A stretch of 64,000 nucleotides of DNA from Aptenodytes patagonicus (Eukaryota; Chordata; Aves; Sphenisciformes; Spheniscidae), in the NCBI RefSeq assembly GCF_965638725.1, contig NC_134959.1, forward strand, positions 11,164,417 through 11,228,416, given 5' to 3'. Under the pieces are notes generated by a model. It was not told where the DNA came from. It ran no database searches and saw nothing but the letters and a program-made list of their open reading frames with translations. Position numbers and translations under genes: made by a program. Numbering within the stretch: the first letter of the stretch is position 1; every line of letters begins with the position of its first letter. Below, in pieces: positions 8,591-23,500 of the stretch.

Positions 8591-11500
8591 CTAGAGGGAA
8601 CAACAGTAGAATGTTAAAATTCATTTTGCAAAACAAAAATCACAAATTAATCTGGGCAACAGCACTGGGAGAAGGTGCACTGTCACGGCTACCTCCCACC
8701 TTCTGCAATCGGAAAGGAGACCCCTCTGTGTGATCAGGTTAGCATCCGGTCAAAACACCCTCAGTCTGGCACCCGCTGAAGCAGCTCGTCATGTTGACTA
8801 GACGTCTGGCACAAATCCTTGGTCTTTACACCACCTCCCACTTATCTGGAAGGCTGTGAAATTCTTTCATTCAGAAATTCCAATCTTTGCTCTTCAATCC
8901 CTCATTTCAATTCATGCTCAGCTACCAAAAATTTCTTTAAATCACAGGACTAATTGTTGCAAACTGATGAAGGAATAACTGAGGGACAGTCAAATCTTCT
9001 GTGATGAAAAAAGGCTCCCCCCCCCCTTTTTTTTTAAATTAAAAATATTTAAATCTTCAAACAGAAAACAAAGACTCTGTGTTGCAAAACTCTTAACTGC
9101 TCATGCAGTAAACTACCAGAAGTTCTGTCCCGCTCAAAATTGTAAAAGCCTACATTTAATTGCACCAATCTGGTTCATTATAGGTGTTACTGATTCTAAA
9201 CAGTATGCCAGTATTATTTCTGTTCCTTAACAAGCTACCGTTCGAACTGAATATGCACGCTTAATGCCAAGAAAAATGGCTTGCGCTGAAATTATGAAAA
9301 GATTTTGGTTTTGCAAGCAACTGAACTCTGCTGATTTACATAATCTGTATGATCAATGAGCTTTCATAAAGAGGAGAATTTACATTGTTTCCCAGAAAAA
9401 GGAAGTGCACCTAAGATACCACTAGGACAGATACATCACTTTACTAGCTGGGGCTGACAACTAACTTTGTCCTTCCTCTGAACAGCTGGTAGGAAGAAGA
9501 GTTAAGATCTTCAACAGGAAACAGAGAAATGGATGTCTTAATAGTGTTGCAAAAGCAACAAATTGCGTAACTATGCTGTAAAGGAAGAGTCTGCTTTTTA
9601 GCCATCATAGCTCTTGCAGACCAAATTACTATTTCTATGCTTACATGATTATGAAAGCATTTTTGTACATCAGGGTACTTCAGTCAGCAGACTTACACGG
9701 TGCCTTGTGCGTAACACTTAAAGGAACTTTAAGCTTCATTCGTATTTAACTAAAGTAATAGTACTTATTTTAATCTTTTTAAAAACACTTTCTCTACGGG
9801 ATGGACAGAGATCATCTCTTTTGAAGCTTTTATGCCCTATCTCCCACAGTTCCTTTTTACTGAATGACTGGTTGAAAAAAGTCAATCCTGCCTTAGATTT
9901 CCCAACAGCTATTGGATGTAATTATGTAAAGTTATAGTTAAAAAAAAAAAAGTGTATAACAGGACCTTACAGAACTCAAATATTTTATTATCTTCTTTTT
10001 TGCAAAGGGTCATCGCTACACTTCAGTAACTTCAATTACTCTATTTTAGGGGTTCTATAGGATCTTAGAAGTCTATAGGCTTTGCACCAACTCATTCACA
10101 AAGAATTCAAAAAAGTTTGTTGCACACTAGAAGCAAGTTAAATCACACCCTCTCAATCTTTACATTTTACAATATTGCTTAGAAAAATGCTTGCAATTCA
10201 TATTTCTAACACTTGTATTAAATCTGCCAAAAACTTTCACTCCCCCGCCCCCCCAATTCCAGCAACAGAACAAATATTTAGGGCATGTGAAGAAAGGCAG
10301 CTTTTAGTTTTGGTTGCTGTTGATAGTAAAATGATGCTATGTAACTAAAATTTCAGCATTAATGGACTTTCAATTGAGTAGCTCAGAGTACCCGCCAAAT
10401 ACTATTCAAGAAATTCTAGTTCAAAAATCAAACCTAAAAGCAGGAGTTGTTTTACCACTAGTTTCCAAGAACAGTGGACCAGGTCATAGTAAGATTAAAT
10501 GTATTTTACCCTATATTCAAAGTCAGCAAACTCCCTGCCTCCACGACCTCCTCTGAATCCACCACGAAATCCTCGGGGGGCAGGGAAGCCACCTCTTCCA
10601 CCTCCTCGTCCTCTTCCACCTCGGAAGCCAATCGCCCCTCTGCCTCTGTACCCTCCACGGCCGCGATTGGGACGCAGTGGTATTCCAAAGGTCTCAGCAT
10701 TTAGTCTTCTTTCCTCAGCCCAGGTGGGTCGCCGTTCTCTGGCACACAAAAGGAACAAGGATTGTTCTAAAACACACTTCAGAAGGAAGATTGCCTGGCT
10801 TAGTTAGAATTGCCAAAAAGCCCATGAAATGAAAAATGATATATTAATCACACTGTAAATCGCCACATTATCCCTTCTGCAAGAATCTAGGTGTCTGCCA
10901 CAATTCATTTAACTCAACGAAAAGGGTTATGTTACAGTATCATTAATTACATATTAATAATGCTGTAAGAGTTTCCCATATAGAAGGACACAATCTGTAT
11001 CCTCTGCACACAGCATCATATAATAAAATAAGTAAATAAAAGCTGTCTGCAATTTAAAACAAGAAATAAAGAGTTTGCAGTTACAGATGCTAAGTTATTT
11101 TATCTAGTTGTCAGTACAACAGAACAATCGCCACTCGCCCCCACCCAGTAATTCAAAAGAGGTCAGCAATCCACATCGTCTTGTCTATAAAAAGGCACCA
11201 GCATAAGCTTTAATTTTCCAGAAATGCTATCTTCCCATTCAAACAACACTACTGGCCAAGACGGTTATGTAATCTACTTAGAAACCATTACCAAAGCACA
11301 GTCATAATTGGTTTAACTAAAGTGGTAACTTAGTAGCAAAACAAATTAAAAAAACACACTTTAGTAAATCTGGAAAGGAGATTCTAGAATATGTACACTA
11401 AGTTCTAGAAGCACGGTTCTAAAACAACATTTAAAAATGTCCTCCTATTAATGTATTGCACTTGCCCACAAAGAAATTTTGTGCTTCATATTCCTGTTTT

Positions 11501-14500
11501 ATTTTTGCCCACTGCATGTGGGAATAAGCTTTTCTCACTTTCAATTCAGAGTTGATTGTAGTAAGTAGTGCTGACACTACCTTATGACATAAACATGCAT
11601 TAAGCAGACTAACAAGCTTCCCCTTGCAGGCCATACCTATTGTCATCACAGGAGATGTTATCAAAGAAGGATTTGGTTTTGTCATAGTAGCAGTTGGGTC
11701 CAAGTGGATCTTCCTCATCCGCATTCCCTTCGCTATTTTGGGTATCAACACCTGAGTCACCTTTGTCTTCTCCATTTACAGGCTTCTCTGGTTTCTCAAG
11801 TTTATCTTCTGGAAAATAAAAGTAAACAGAAGCCTTCCAGACCATCATACTAAACAAAACAGCACTGTGAACTTATTCCCAGACAAACACAAACTATACT
11901 GAATGCTCAAAAATACAAAACCCCCTCCAAAATTTGATGTGGAAGTCAAATAATTTGACACATCAATTAGGATGTTTTGCTGCTGCTGTCTGGAGGTTTG
12001 ATATCCTCTATATTCTCTGTGGGTTTAAAAAAAAAAAAAAAACAAAACCCTGTGGTAGAATGGATCCGATAGCTATCTACTTTCTAACCTCCTAGCTACC
12101 TCCTTTCCAGACTTAAAAGCCTCACTCAGTCATTCCTCATAAAAGCCATTCGATGTTTTTGCTCATCCCTGTTGCCCTTCTCCTTTGTCTTCTGGCTTTG
12201 CTGTTATCTCCTTTGAGACACAGGGCCAGCATTCAAGATATCATGCCATGGACTGACTTTATGATGTGTTTCTTTCCTAATGATGCCTGAAGTTCAACTT
12301 ACTGTTTTGACTGGTGCTGAAAAAGAAGCTGATGGTTCAGCAGAACTAGCTATTATGATCTTAAAGTCTCATTCCTAAATGCTTAAATCTCATGATGCTG
12401 TGCATAAAATTCAGATAACCAGCTCAACCTTTCCACAATGCACACACAAAAATTACCACTTTGTCTCATAAAATATTTCTATAGCTCTTTATGGTTAGCT
12501 TTCCCTTTCCTTGTTATTATTCTGAAAAAATTAGTATCAACAGCAAACTCAACTCATTTAAAAATGATCCAGAAAAAGAGGCAAGCACCAGAGAACAAAT
12601 CCTATGGGACTCAACTGGTGGTTTTTTCTACACTGAAATCTGACCATTTATTCCTACCTTTTGTTTCCCAGCTTTTAGCCAGTCATTTACTGAAATAGGG
12701 AACTCCCTATTTTAACCTGTAACAATTTTGTCCAAAAATAGTAGCAGCAGTATAATGAACAAGTGGCTGGTCACAAGAGAATGAGGTAATTAAAACAGAA
12801 GCCTGGTAGAAAACAAAACAAAAGTGCTGGCAGTATGGATTCAAACTACTCCTGTGTTTCTTTGGAAAAGGGTAAAAGCAAAGAAATGCTAGAAACTTTC
12901 TTAAACTGCAACACTCCTGCATCCTCCAGCAAAGTTGTGATCCCAAACTCACGTTTTTGTGATTGCTTTTGGTCTATTAATAATTGAAAACATACAATAC
13001 AGGTTTTCTTTTATTGCATCTTTTCCAGAACTCAGAAGTAAACTCACACTATTGGGACTTCCGCTCAAGTAATCCGCATTTTTAGCCAACAGACTTGTTA
13101 GAACATGATGTATGATATTTGCTAGTTAAAATTCCTTCAAAACTCAAATATTGACCCAAGTATATAATTAAATAGATGATCCCAGTTTACTTGTTCATTG
13201 ATTATTATTTTTTTTTTAATGACTACAAACAAGACTTAGTAGGATATGCCTTTTAGAAGTTGTTCTCCAAGGTAGGATTAAAACAGCAAGACAGTTTTTC
13301 CATGCTCAAATCTAAAGCAAAAATTGGTTTACCTTTTAGTTTAAGTTTATTATGAAATTCTCTATCAATTTCCTCCTTGTTGAATTGTGCATTTGCACTT
13401 TCAAAGTCAAAGTCCTTCTCAAACTTCATTGGACCATCCCTCCTAATACCAAATCTTCCTCGGCCCCCTCTGTGACCTCCACGGCCTCTCCGTGCTGAAG
13501 GTCCACCTGGAACTGAAAAGAGGGAAATTCTGTTTGGCTTTGTTTTGTGGATTGTTTTTTCTTTGAGGGTGGTGGGGGTGGTTGGTTTTTTGGGAGGGTT
13601 TGTTTTGTTTTTTAATTCCTGGGGTAACAGATTGGGACTTCATGCATCCTCTTCCTGCACTTCTGTTGTTAAAAGTCCTGTCGGAACAGCTTGTAATTTG
13701 TAAATTCACTTACAATAATTACGGCAGTGACACAGAAAGCATACTACTACTAAATGACTTTCTAGAAGTCATTAAAAGCTTTCAGAAGAAGAGTTAAAAT
13801 GCTAGTGGCTTTTCAGCCAAGTATTTTTGTAGAAAGGTAACAGGTTTTATTTCATGCTATTGTGTTTATAAATCCATGAATACTGCTTGGTTTTACATTT
13901 TTTTTTCAAATTGCTTAATATAGAGCAACCAGAAGAGATTTTTCTCTTCACTGTTGACTTTTTGTGCTTGCATTATTCTGACCCAGTGCAAAGTTATTGT
14001 TACCCACTAGAAACAATTACATGAAAGTAAATTCTTTATTACTGTAATCTGAACTGCAAGATTTCTGGATGCTAGAAACAAAGTCCTAGCACTTCGCAAA
14101 CTAGAGACAATGCTGTATTTTAGCAGACTTAAAAAACTTAATGAAGTCTGAAAACATTGATAGCTATTTCTCAAAACAAGATTTACCAATTTGTCGTTTG
14201 TTTTCATTTCTGAGTTCATTTTCTGATCTTGAAACCTTGTGTGCTTCAGCTAAAGTTGGAAATAAAAAAATGATTTGTTTATCCAATTAGGTATTTTTGA
14301 TCATACTTTTGTATATAGTTATATAGTTCAGATTTCAAAAAAATCCAAACCTATAAAAGTAAACCACAAGTTTAACTCATAAAAGAAAAAAAAAAAGTAG
14401 AATATATGCTTGACTTTAAAAAGAAATATAGATAATCCAGGTCTCTGCTGGCCAGCTGTCTACAGCAGGAAGATTCCTACACGTTACCCTTAGAAAGAGC

Positions 14501-17500
14501 ACTTCGTATGTGTATGGAAGAAAACAAACCATATGAAAATTATCCAAAGCTACCTCGTCTGTGCTCTTGATTCTCTAACGATTTTTGGCTAGCAGACACC
14601 AAAGGTCTGGCTGGTACAGGACTCCTCCTCCCAACTGGTGCTGGAGTAGGCAAGTGGGCTGAAGCTGTTTGCACTGCTTGTTCCATGGTGGGGCTCCTTC
14701 TCAAATGATCTATCTGAGGGCTTGAACGACCTGGGAAAAAGACAAAACAAAACCAAAACCCAAAGAGTTATTTCTCATCTACAAATCTAAGTTACTGGTC
14801 TCAACCAATCTAGACTGACAGGTTTATCCGCCTTACCAGTCAAGACAGCTGTGTCCAAAGAAGAAATAAATATTTCTGCACCCTCAGATCCACTAATCCA
14901 GAATGAAGGATATTTAGCAATTCCCCTTCCCCCAGTCTAAAAGAAAAAAATGGGTAGGACAATTAATCCCTACCAACCCATCTATGATGTGCATTTAGCT
15001 GTGGAATGAAGTTTTTTTATTGATTGGAGGTAAAAATACTCTTTCTGCCTCCCTGGAAAGCCAAGTGGAAAGTGACTGCTCCCAAAGGCAGAGATACAGT
15101 TATGATACTGAAATTTCATTTCATCTAGCGATTCTGTTGTATGATCACCACAAAATAAATGAACAGTGATGGCTAGTGCCAGGCATAATGCAGATGAAGG
15201 AGCTATGACAGCTTCTCCACAAAGTGCTGTTCATACAATTCAATTTGCAGCACGAGTGACTGGAGCCAGAAGCATGTTTAGAATGGAGACATTTGTTCTG
15301 GCCAGACAAGTTTATGATTCCATATAGGTAAATCTACTAAGAAATTAGAATAAGAGTCAGGTCCCAGTAACTAAAAGAAAAGAATAACGTCGTATCCCAT
15401 AAAAAAAGCTAAACTAAAGAAGGAGGAAAAAAAAAAATCCCACAACCCACAAAAAAAACCCCAAACCAACCACATCACACTTACAAATCTACAAAGGCGA
15501 CAAATATTTTTAAAAGCAAACACACACAGAAAAATCTTGTTGGTGCCCCACAGGAAATTTTGTGACAGAATGTATGTTCATCTGGAGCATATGTCATACA
15601 TTAAGTCCAAGAATCATACAGGTTTTAATTTCACCTACAGAAAACCAAGCTACTCTTTCAACAGAGAAACAGTAAATGCTCAGCATATTTTTTTCCCCCT
15701 TTCAATTAATGCAACAAAGTAGAACCTATTTTCGGTAATCCACTCAACTAATCTAGAAAGCAGTCCCAACTGGTATACAAATCTCAACTACAATTTAGGA
15801 AAAAACCTGTTTGCTTAAGTAAAGTGTTTTGTCTTTTAACATAACTGCATAAACTTAAAAATAGCATTAGGAATGTATCCTGGCACACACTTTTACTTGC
15901 AGCAATGAAGAGTGGAAGAGCAGGAAATAACGTCTTTTGGATTTTGAGGAGCAATCTTAACACATTTGCATGAAAAGTGAGGGTGAAAGTGCTCAACATT
16001 TAGTTTCTTTTTTCTTTGCCACTCAAAAAGCATCAAGAATTTCCTTTTTGCTTCTACTTTCTTTTTCCAGTATTACACAAACTGCCCATACAGTTTCCAT
16101 TACTATTAAGCTGACTTAACTGTCATGTCACTATCTTTACAGGCAATCAGGTCTGCTGTTAATATTATTTATGTAAATATACATTAACAAAAAAATACCG
16201 CTAGGAGTGAAGATTTAAAAATCGTAGGCTGAAGGACTTCACAATTCAATCAGCATGAACTATCTTGAGTTTTGTCATGGTACCAATAAAACCAAGTATT
16301 GTATTTCCATATGCTATTTGCTAACATTAATCAACTGAAATAAGTCCTACTCCTCAATAAAGATGTTTTAAGGATAACAACAAATGCGTTGCTAACAGTT
16401 ACCTATGCAGCATGCTAAGATGTAGGAAAATACATTTAAAGAGCAAGTACAAAGCCTCTCAGTGCTTTCTGGTTTTAATACCAAGTGTTTTCATGACAGA
16501 ATTCAGCTGTCTGGTTAGCATTTCTGGCAACCACCTAAATCATGGGGGCACAATTGGTCAAAAAAGATGAAAGAGTTATTCAAAAAGATTTACCTTGAGA
16601 CATCTGTGTTTTTAGTGATCTTGCATCTGTTGTAAATGCAGAACCAACTGCAGTGCTTTGGGACATGCTAGCACTGGCTGAAGAGTCTGTTCCAAAAGAT
16701 GTTAAAGAACCTCCTGCTTTGAAAGAAATAGTACAGTTGTAAAACCTGGTTTAGACTTCTTTCTGTGGTTTTTTTTTTTTTTAATTAGCACTAAATGATT
16801 AGTGAAGCCATATTAGGCAGTTATTATAGAATACACATAAGTCTGCCCTTCCCATACACTTTAAGTTTAATGTAATGTATGTATTTATAGTAAGTTGGTA
16901 AGACTATAATATCTTGATGCTTTTTCTCTAATAAAAAAATAAATAAGAGAGCACTGCTAACTTTAGTATCACAAGTATTAACATAGCATAGTCATGACAG
17001 CATCTTACAGAGTAACAAGCAAATGTTATTAGTATATATTTCCACTTAACATCTTTTAAACAAAAATATAACTGTCACATCTTACTAATTGATATCAAAT
17101 TATGACCAATTCTACAGCCTCCCTTTCACATGGCTAACGTATTCACTACCAGGAGTAACATGGTCACCGTAACAGTTACCAGAATGTAAGTTCCTATGTG
17201 AAAAACTAAAAGGTGAAATAAAAAACTTTGAGGAATGAAAGTTGGTTGGTGAGTCTCAGAAGGCATCTGCAGTATAAAGGAGCAACTAATCCATGCAGCT
17301 CAAATACTTCAAAAGCATGTACTTCATTCCGAGCTAACAGCTCATGAATAGCTGGAGGACTGTGCTGGCACATGGACTGCTGAATAATCCAAACCCTTGG
17401 TTAAGGCACACACCACCTGGTCAACTTGGGATACCAGATGTCCACAGCACACCTACGGGGCTTTTGTGGAGGAGCTGCCTCTACCACTTATGAAATATAA

Positions 17501-20500
17501 TGAATACACAATTAATGTAATGAATATATATGAAAAAGAATGAATTCATGAATACAGGAACCTTTCCCCACTTGTCCCTCTGAGATAGGTTGTTTAGTTC
17601 TCAGTCATAATTGCTTTGCTTTGAGCTGCAAAGGCTATGAAAAACTGTCTACTTGTGAGCTAAACTGTGGCACTGATGCAGATTGAAGACTTTGGATCTG
17701 CCCTTAGGATAAGACGTTGATGGAATTATAAGCACTGACTACTGTCTATGCACACACATGCAACTTCACTTATACGAAAACACCAAATAATAAAAATGAA
17801 CATACCAACTCCAACAGCGCCAAACTGCTGCCCCACCAGCGGGCTTGGACTAAACTGACTGTATGCAGGCATTCTGCCAAAAGGACCATAAGACCCCACA
17901 GACTGGAATGAAGATGTAGTCGAAGATCCTAGTGAAGACTAAAGACAAAACATACTTGCAGAAATTCATGTTTACACAAAAAGTAGGAAATAGTTCTGCA
18001 AGGCAAGAAATGCAGAAACTGTTTGTTAAATTTACCCAAGCACCACCACTGTGGCTAATACATATACAAGACCTTAACATTCATAAAGTTGCTTCTTTTA
18101 ATATCAAGAATTTAACTGCTTTAACACAGAAGCAAAGACCGCACAAAAATAATGAATTACACACATTACTCTGCATGAAAACTCTAAACAGGCAACAGTT
18201 AGCAGAAAACATTTTCACAAGTATGTATACAGTTTAGAAAGTACTTTTACCCTTCCAATATCACAAACTTGCGAAAACAGTACCATAAAATTTTGCAATC
18301 TTTTCCCTGGAACCTCAGATACTGGACTCTTGTCAAACACGTGTATAAGCTTTTGTTGGCTTTGTTGGAAAAAGTAATTATCTTTTCCTCTGAAGTTTCA
18401 AAAAAAACAAATGAACAATGGAAGACCCAAACATACTAGAGGAGAGTGGGGTTATTACTATTATTGGGGTTAGCAGTAATGCAATTTCACAGCTCTCAAC
18501 TACCACTGACAGAAGGAGTTGCACCAAATTTAGCAAAAGACGTTAGAGGATTGCAAGAGTACTTTGTAAGGAAGCATCAAGAATTTTATCTTACGGAATA
18601 GTTAAACATTAGAAACAAACACTCACATGGAATTATCAAGTTCCATTTGAACCAAGAACTTCCATCTTGCTCTCAGGGATGATTTTAAGACACCCCACAA
18701 GCACAATCCACAAGCCAACAAATTTCAGACATTAAAAATAACTATCTCCGTCAATCCATTTACTATGAAATAACAGATTAATTAACCCTGAAAGCTTCAA
18801 GTTGTAAGGTGCTTTCCCTTCAGCAACCAAGTATTCCCTTTTCAAATAACTGCCCTTTACTAGGAAGTCTTTTTAAAAAACCACATAGCTAGAGGAAACA
18901 CTTTAAAAGTCAGTCAGCAAAAAAAGCTGAACATTAAAATCCAAAGAAAACAAAACAAACAAACCACTAATGATTTAGAGGGGTTTCAGCATCTACTCTA
19001 TTTGACTTATACCAAGCCTGATCTTTCCAAGAAGTCTTGCATACGTGTCCTCCTAAGCCAAGTACTTTCAAAAAAAGGCATCAAGGTCTACCAAAAGTCG
19101 TTAGTTGTTTTTGAAAAACTGGCAGCTTTAGTATCCAGTGCATTGTGCTAGAGTTAGATTTCAACCTTGATTTTCACAGTAAAGACATGACTCAAAAGAG
19201 GAAAACCTTTCCAGAGTTCTTTACATTGGGTTGTGAACTTTACAGCAAACAACATTTTAATTTTTAAACACTCAGCTAGAGAGCACTTAAAGCTACCAGG
19301 TTTTATGTCCAGCAACAAACATCTAAAAATATATTTTGACTTACCTGAACAATAGCAGGGTCCTGTGGCAAAGAACACTGAGGTTTTGGTGGCTCACAGA
19401 CAGTTAGGTCTTTAATGTCACTGCCACGGAATATAATATACTCAAAGACTTCATCACGAGGTGGTATAGGTCTATCAGTTGGTCTATCCTCTGTACCAAA
19501 GGAGCGAACTGCAAAATTTAGAAGAGAGAAAAAAATAAAAACATCCCACATTCAACAAAAAGGTTTCAAATATACTGCAGAGACCAACAGCTTTACATAA
19601 AAAGAGTAAAATTTCGTTGAGCAAAAAACCTTATTAAATAGGCAGCATATTCTTTGCCATTATCAACTGGTCAGACATAAACATGTAATTTGATCTTACA
19701 AGCTTCAGTTAAAAATCAAGCAGAAAGACAACTCTTCTATTCCTTACTGAGAATGAATTACATCACTTATGAATTACTATCACTTATGCTATCACTCACA
19801 TGTTGAGTATTTCAACTGTTTTGTGAGGATAAGGGGAAGCAGCAAAGCAGTTTTTTGCTAAGTTAACACTTTCTAGACATTATAGCAACAGGAACACCAA
19901 CAAAGGCTGGTCAGTCAGTCCTGTGAATCAAGGAGTACATGAGTTTACATACTTCATATTCTGCACTTGCAAATCAGGAAAAAATATGTTAATACTACTA
20001 GAAACTAGAATATTAAAAATTACTGAAAGCAAAGTATTTCTCAATACGTTCAAGGTCTGAATCAAGATTTAAATAAAAATTAGGAATTCTGTAGTATATA
20101 TATACACAATTTTCACTAAGCAATTTTCTTCTTGCTGGTGTAAGGTTCATATGATCTCTGCCAAATTAAGTAAACTCACTGGGCATAACTATCTTACTAA
20201 GTAGGCCTGCATAGTGTGCAACATACCAAGACATTAAATTTATTTGTATGTACTTAGCTGAATTAGAACAGTTTTCAGATTGCATAGCGATGAAGCTTAT
20301 CATGCTTTTCCCTTTGCACTACATATAATCACTACCACTGTATATGGATAGCATCCCTTTACTTTCACTACCCTCTCAAAGACTTTTCCTCACCTTAAGA
20401 CTGCCAACCCTAGGTGAATATAGTGAAACAAACAAACAAAAAAAATCTGAAGAATAGATATGTCTCCAAGAGCTAGTTTTGTAAGCAAAAACTAAACAAT

Positions 20501-23500
20501 GAATTGAAACCAGAGGAGGAAAAAAAAAATCATGACAATCACATTCTACTGAACATGAACTTGCAGCAGCTTTAACAATCCCTCATGACTGTCTTTGCTC
20601 TAGCCTTTTAAGAAGTTTTTGTTTGCTTTGTAAGGTACTACAGGTTATGCTGAGAAAACATCTATATTTTGCTTTAATTTACCAGAATTAGTTTTCCCTC
20701 CATTTCCAGATGCATCAACAATTTGGAGACATCATTAGGCACTTATTTGCAGCCACAAAACCATTAGTCAAGAAAAGCAGAGTTTCCTGTAGAGCTGTAT
20801 AAAATGATACTGAGTCATTTCTCAGGCTGCACCAACCATCTTCCATCACTGTTGCTTCTTCTAGTACTGCATAAACAGAGCTTATCAGTCAAGTATTACA
20901 AATCTTTGAGAAGCATAATGCAGGGGTAAAGAAATCAGCTCCACACTACAATGAAAAATAACATTAAGTGGTTACAATTATTTTGTTCATACTTGTATCA
21001 TCTACCAAGCTGAATTTAACCAACTTTTCTATTTCTGTGCATCTGAAAGTCTGCTCTGAATGGTACTATAAAATGTAAGCGCTGTAAAAAGGCATATACT
21101 GTTAAGTGAATTTCAATCTTTGTTATAAGATAAATCTGTCTTCTCTTCTTCCTCTACAGAAAAAGATACCTGAAGTTGAAGAATTTGCAGAAATTAACTC
21201 AAAGTTAATACACAATAGCTTAACAACATTATCAACTGGTCACGTGCATTACTGTAGTTCATTCTGTGGCTTTTTATTCATCAGGCTTTTCTATTTCACT
21301 GTCTTGACCAAGGATCCACCTTCACTTTCTGGCCATCCTATACTCTATTTATTAGATAACTAACAAATTAACTTCGCCCTTCATTCCATCATTTGACCTG
21401 TTGTCTTGGTAAGTAAAACCAAAGTTGATTTTGTATTGGTTCTCTCTATCCCACACTGAAATGGTTGCTCTAGTAGCCATTTTTTCTACAGAGGTGCACA
21501 AAAATGGCCAGAGTGTGGTAAGTAAGTTACTGAAGTATTTTACTTTCTAGCTAAAGTGAAGGAACTATCATAAAACTACAAAAACATGAAAAGGAAGTAT
21601 TTTTCAATACCAAATATTAGAATTCATCTTTAAGAGATTCAGCTGTCTATGCAGCTAGATCAAGACATTGATAAGGTCGTCAATGGTTTTGCAATAAAAC
21701 ACATCAAGAGTTGCTACTAAGAGTTTGGGTTTTTTTTCTCTACCTCTCCCCTGCTCCAAACCAAACTGGTTTTAGTGCAACATCCAATGAAGGCTAGCTC
21801 TGCTGGAGGGGGGTAAGCAAACTCCTCTGATTTGGGGTTCAACCTTCCCCTCTCACCCCAAAGCAACAAAAATAACCATCCTCAAGTCTAATTTCCTTCT
21901 AAAGCAAGGAACCAGAACTAAGAAATGGCGATCTAAGAAAGCAGTTTAGGATAAGGGCTACTCAACATTTTGCAGTGTCTATCCCAACTAGGTCCTTCAG
22001 ATAGTAGTATAACATAAAGAGTTGAATGCTACTGTTAATATTTTGCAAAGGGATAGCTATCTTTACAGTTTCTTCTTTCCTAGCTTGGATTAGGATTTAA
22101 CATAATCTGAGCTCATTAAAATAAAAAGTCTAATATTAAAGATGGCCAGTACAATAGGATTTTTGAAAGAAATAGCTTTTACCATAGTTTTGCATAATCA
22201 GAAATACTAAGTTGCCAGAGTGTCAAAAACACAAGGTATTGGAGTGGCAGCAGTCTTAGAGCTCTATCCAGCTCTGTCTCTTGGGGTATTTCCTCAGACT
22301 ACATCCTTCCTCCAGAACAAGGTGCAGTGGTTCATATATAGGAAAATACTGAAGAGTGAGAGGAAATGAAAATAAGCACGTGAAAGATAATGTAATCTTA
22401 CAACACTTACCAGGACTATGGTAAATCCATTTAATCTTACCTTGTCAATTTAAGTTGGTTTTTTTGGTTGGGTTTTTTGGGTTTTTTTTGTTTGTTTGTT
22501 TGTTTGTTTTGGGGTTTTTTTTAGAGGAGCTAAACTGGCTTAGGGACTTGCAAACAAAAAGGCAACCATCACATGTTAAAAGCAAACTTTTTTTTGGTCA
22601 GTGTAAATACACACAATTAAGTAGCTAGCTAGAAAGAAACTAATGCTGTTGAGCCTTACAGGATTCATGTATGTGACTTTATGCCCAAGTAGTTCCACCA
22701 ATTTCATATTAAAGTGCTGTGAGCAAATTTTTGTACAGATTTTGACTGACTTCAGTGTTACTACTATACTATATTTTAATGTATATTACTATATTATACT
22801 ACTATAGTATCCAAGGAAAACATTGCAACTTTCCCTATCAGTTAACAGAAATGATTACCTGTGGATTAACACAGAAAAATACTGTGTTAATCAGAAGCCA
22901 AGCTATATATTCTACTAGCAAGAGAGGACTCTGTTCCCATATAATGTGAATTATTGGAAACATGTAATTCAGTCTCTGTACACAGCACTGACACAATCTT
23001 ATCAGCCTTACTTCACATGTAGCATACATACACAAAAACCAGTCTTTCCCCACCCTTAAGGCACCCATGAGAAGGATGACAACTAAAATGAGACCACCAC
23101 TACCAGAACAAGTCATTTCAATTGCCATCTCACTTCAAAACACCCCAACCCTTTCCCTGTAAACATGCTTAGATGCCTGCACACCCCGTTACAGGAAAAG
23201 TATTAATGTGAAGGAGCCAGCTTTTGGCGGGCTTATACCTTCAGAACAATAATTCAGGTCTGCATTCCCTTACTCGTAGGGGTGGTGAGTTAACAGGGAG
23301 ATAGATATGAGGGAAGTAGCCAGGAGTGGGCTTTGACAAGAGGAATTTTTCTGCTGTGACACACTATGCACAGGGTTGGTTTGGCACACACACCCTAAAC
23401 CTCAAGACATGGAGAGAACATGTCATTTAACTGACTAAAAAAGTAACTTCATAAAAACTTGATAAAAAATTAACCCTTCCCTTTCCTGCTCCTACCTCTG

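Noticed and set aside
8591-10509. Alternative LSM14A C-terminal exon encoding a KTTAFGP tail
   Set aside because: I looked for it on the minus strand in this intron and did not see it. Only the KDNKVAA exon is supported.
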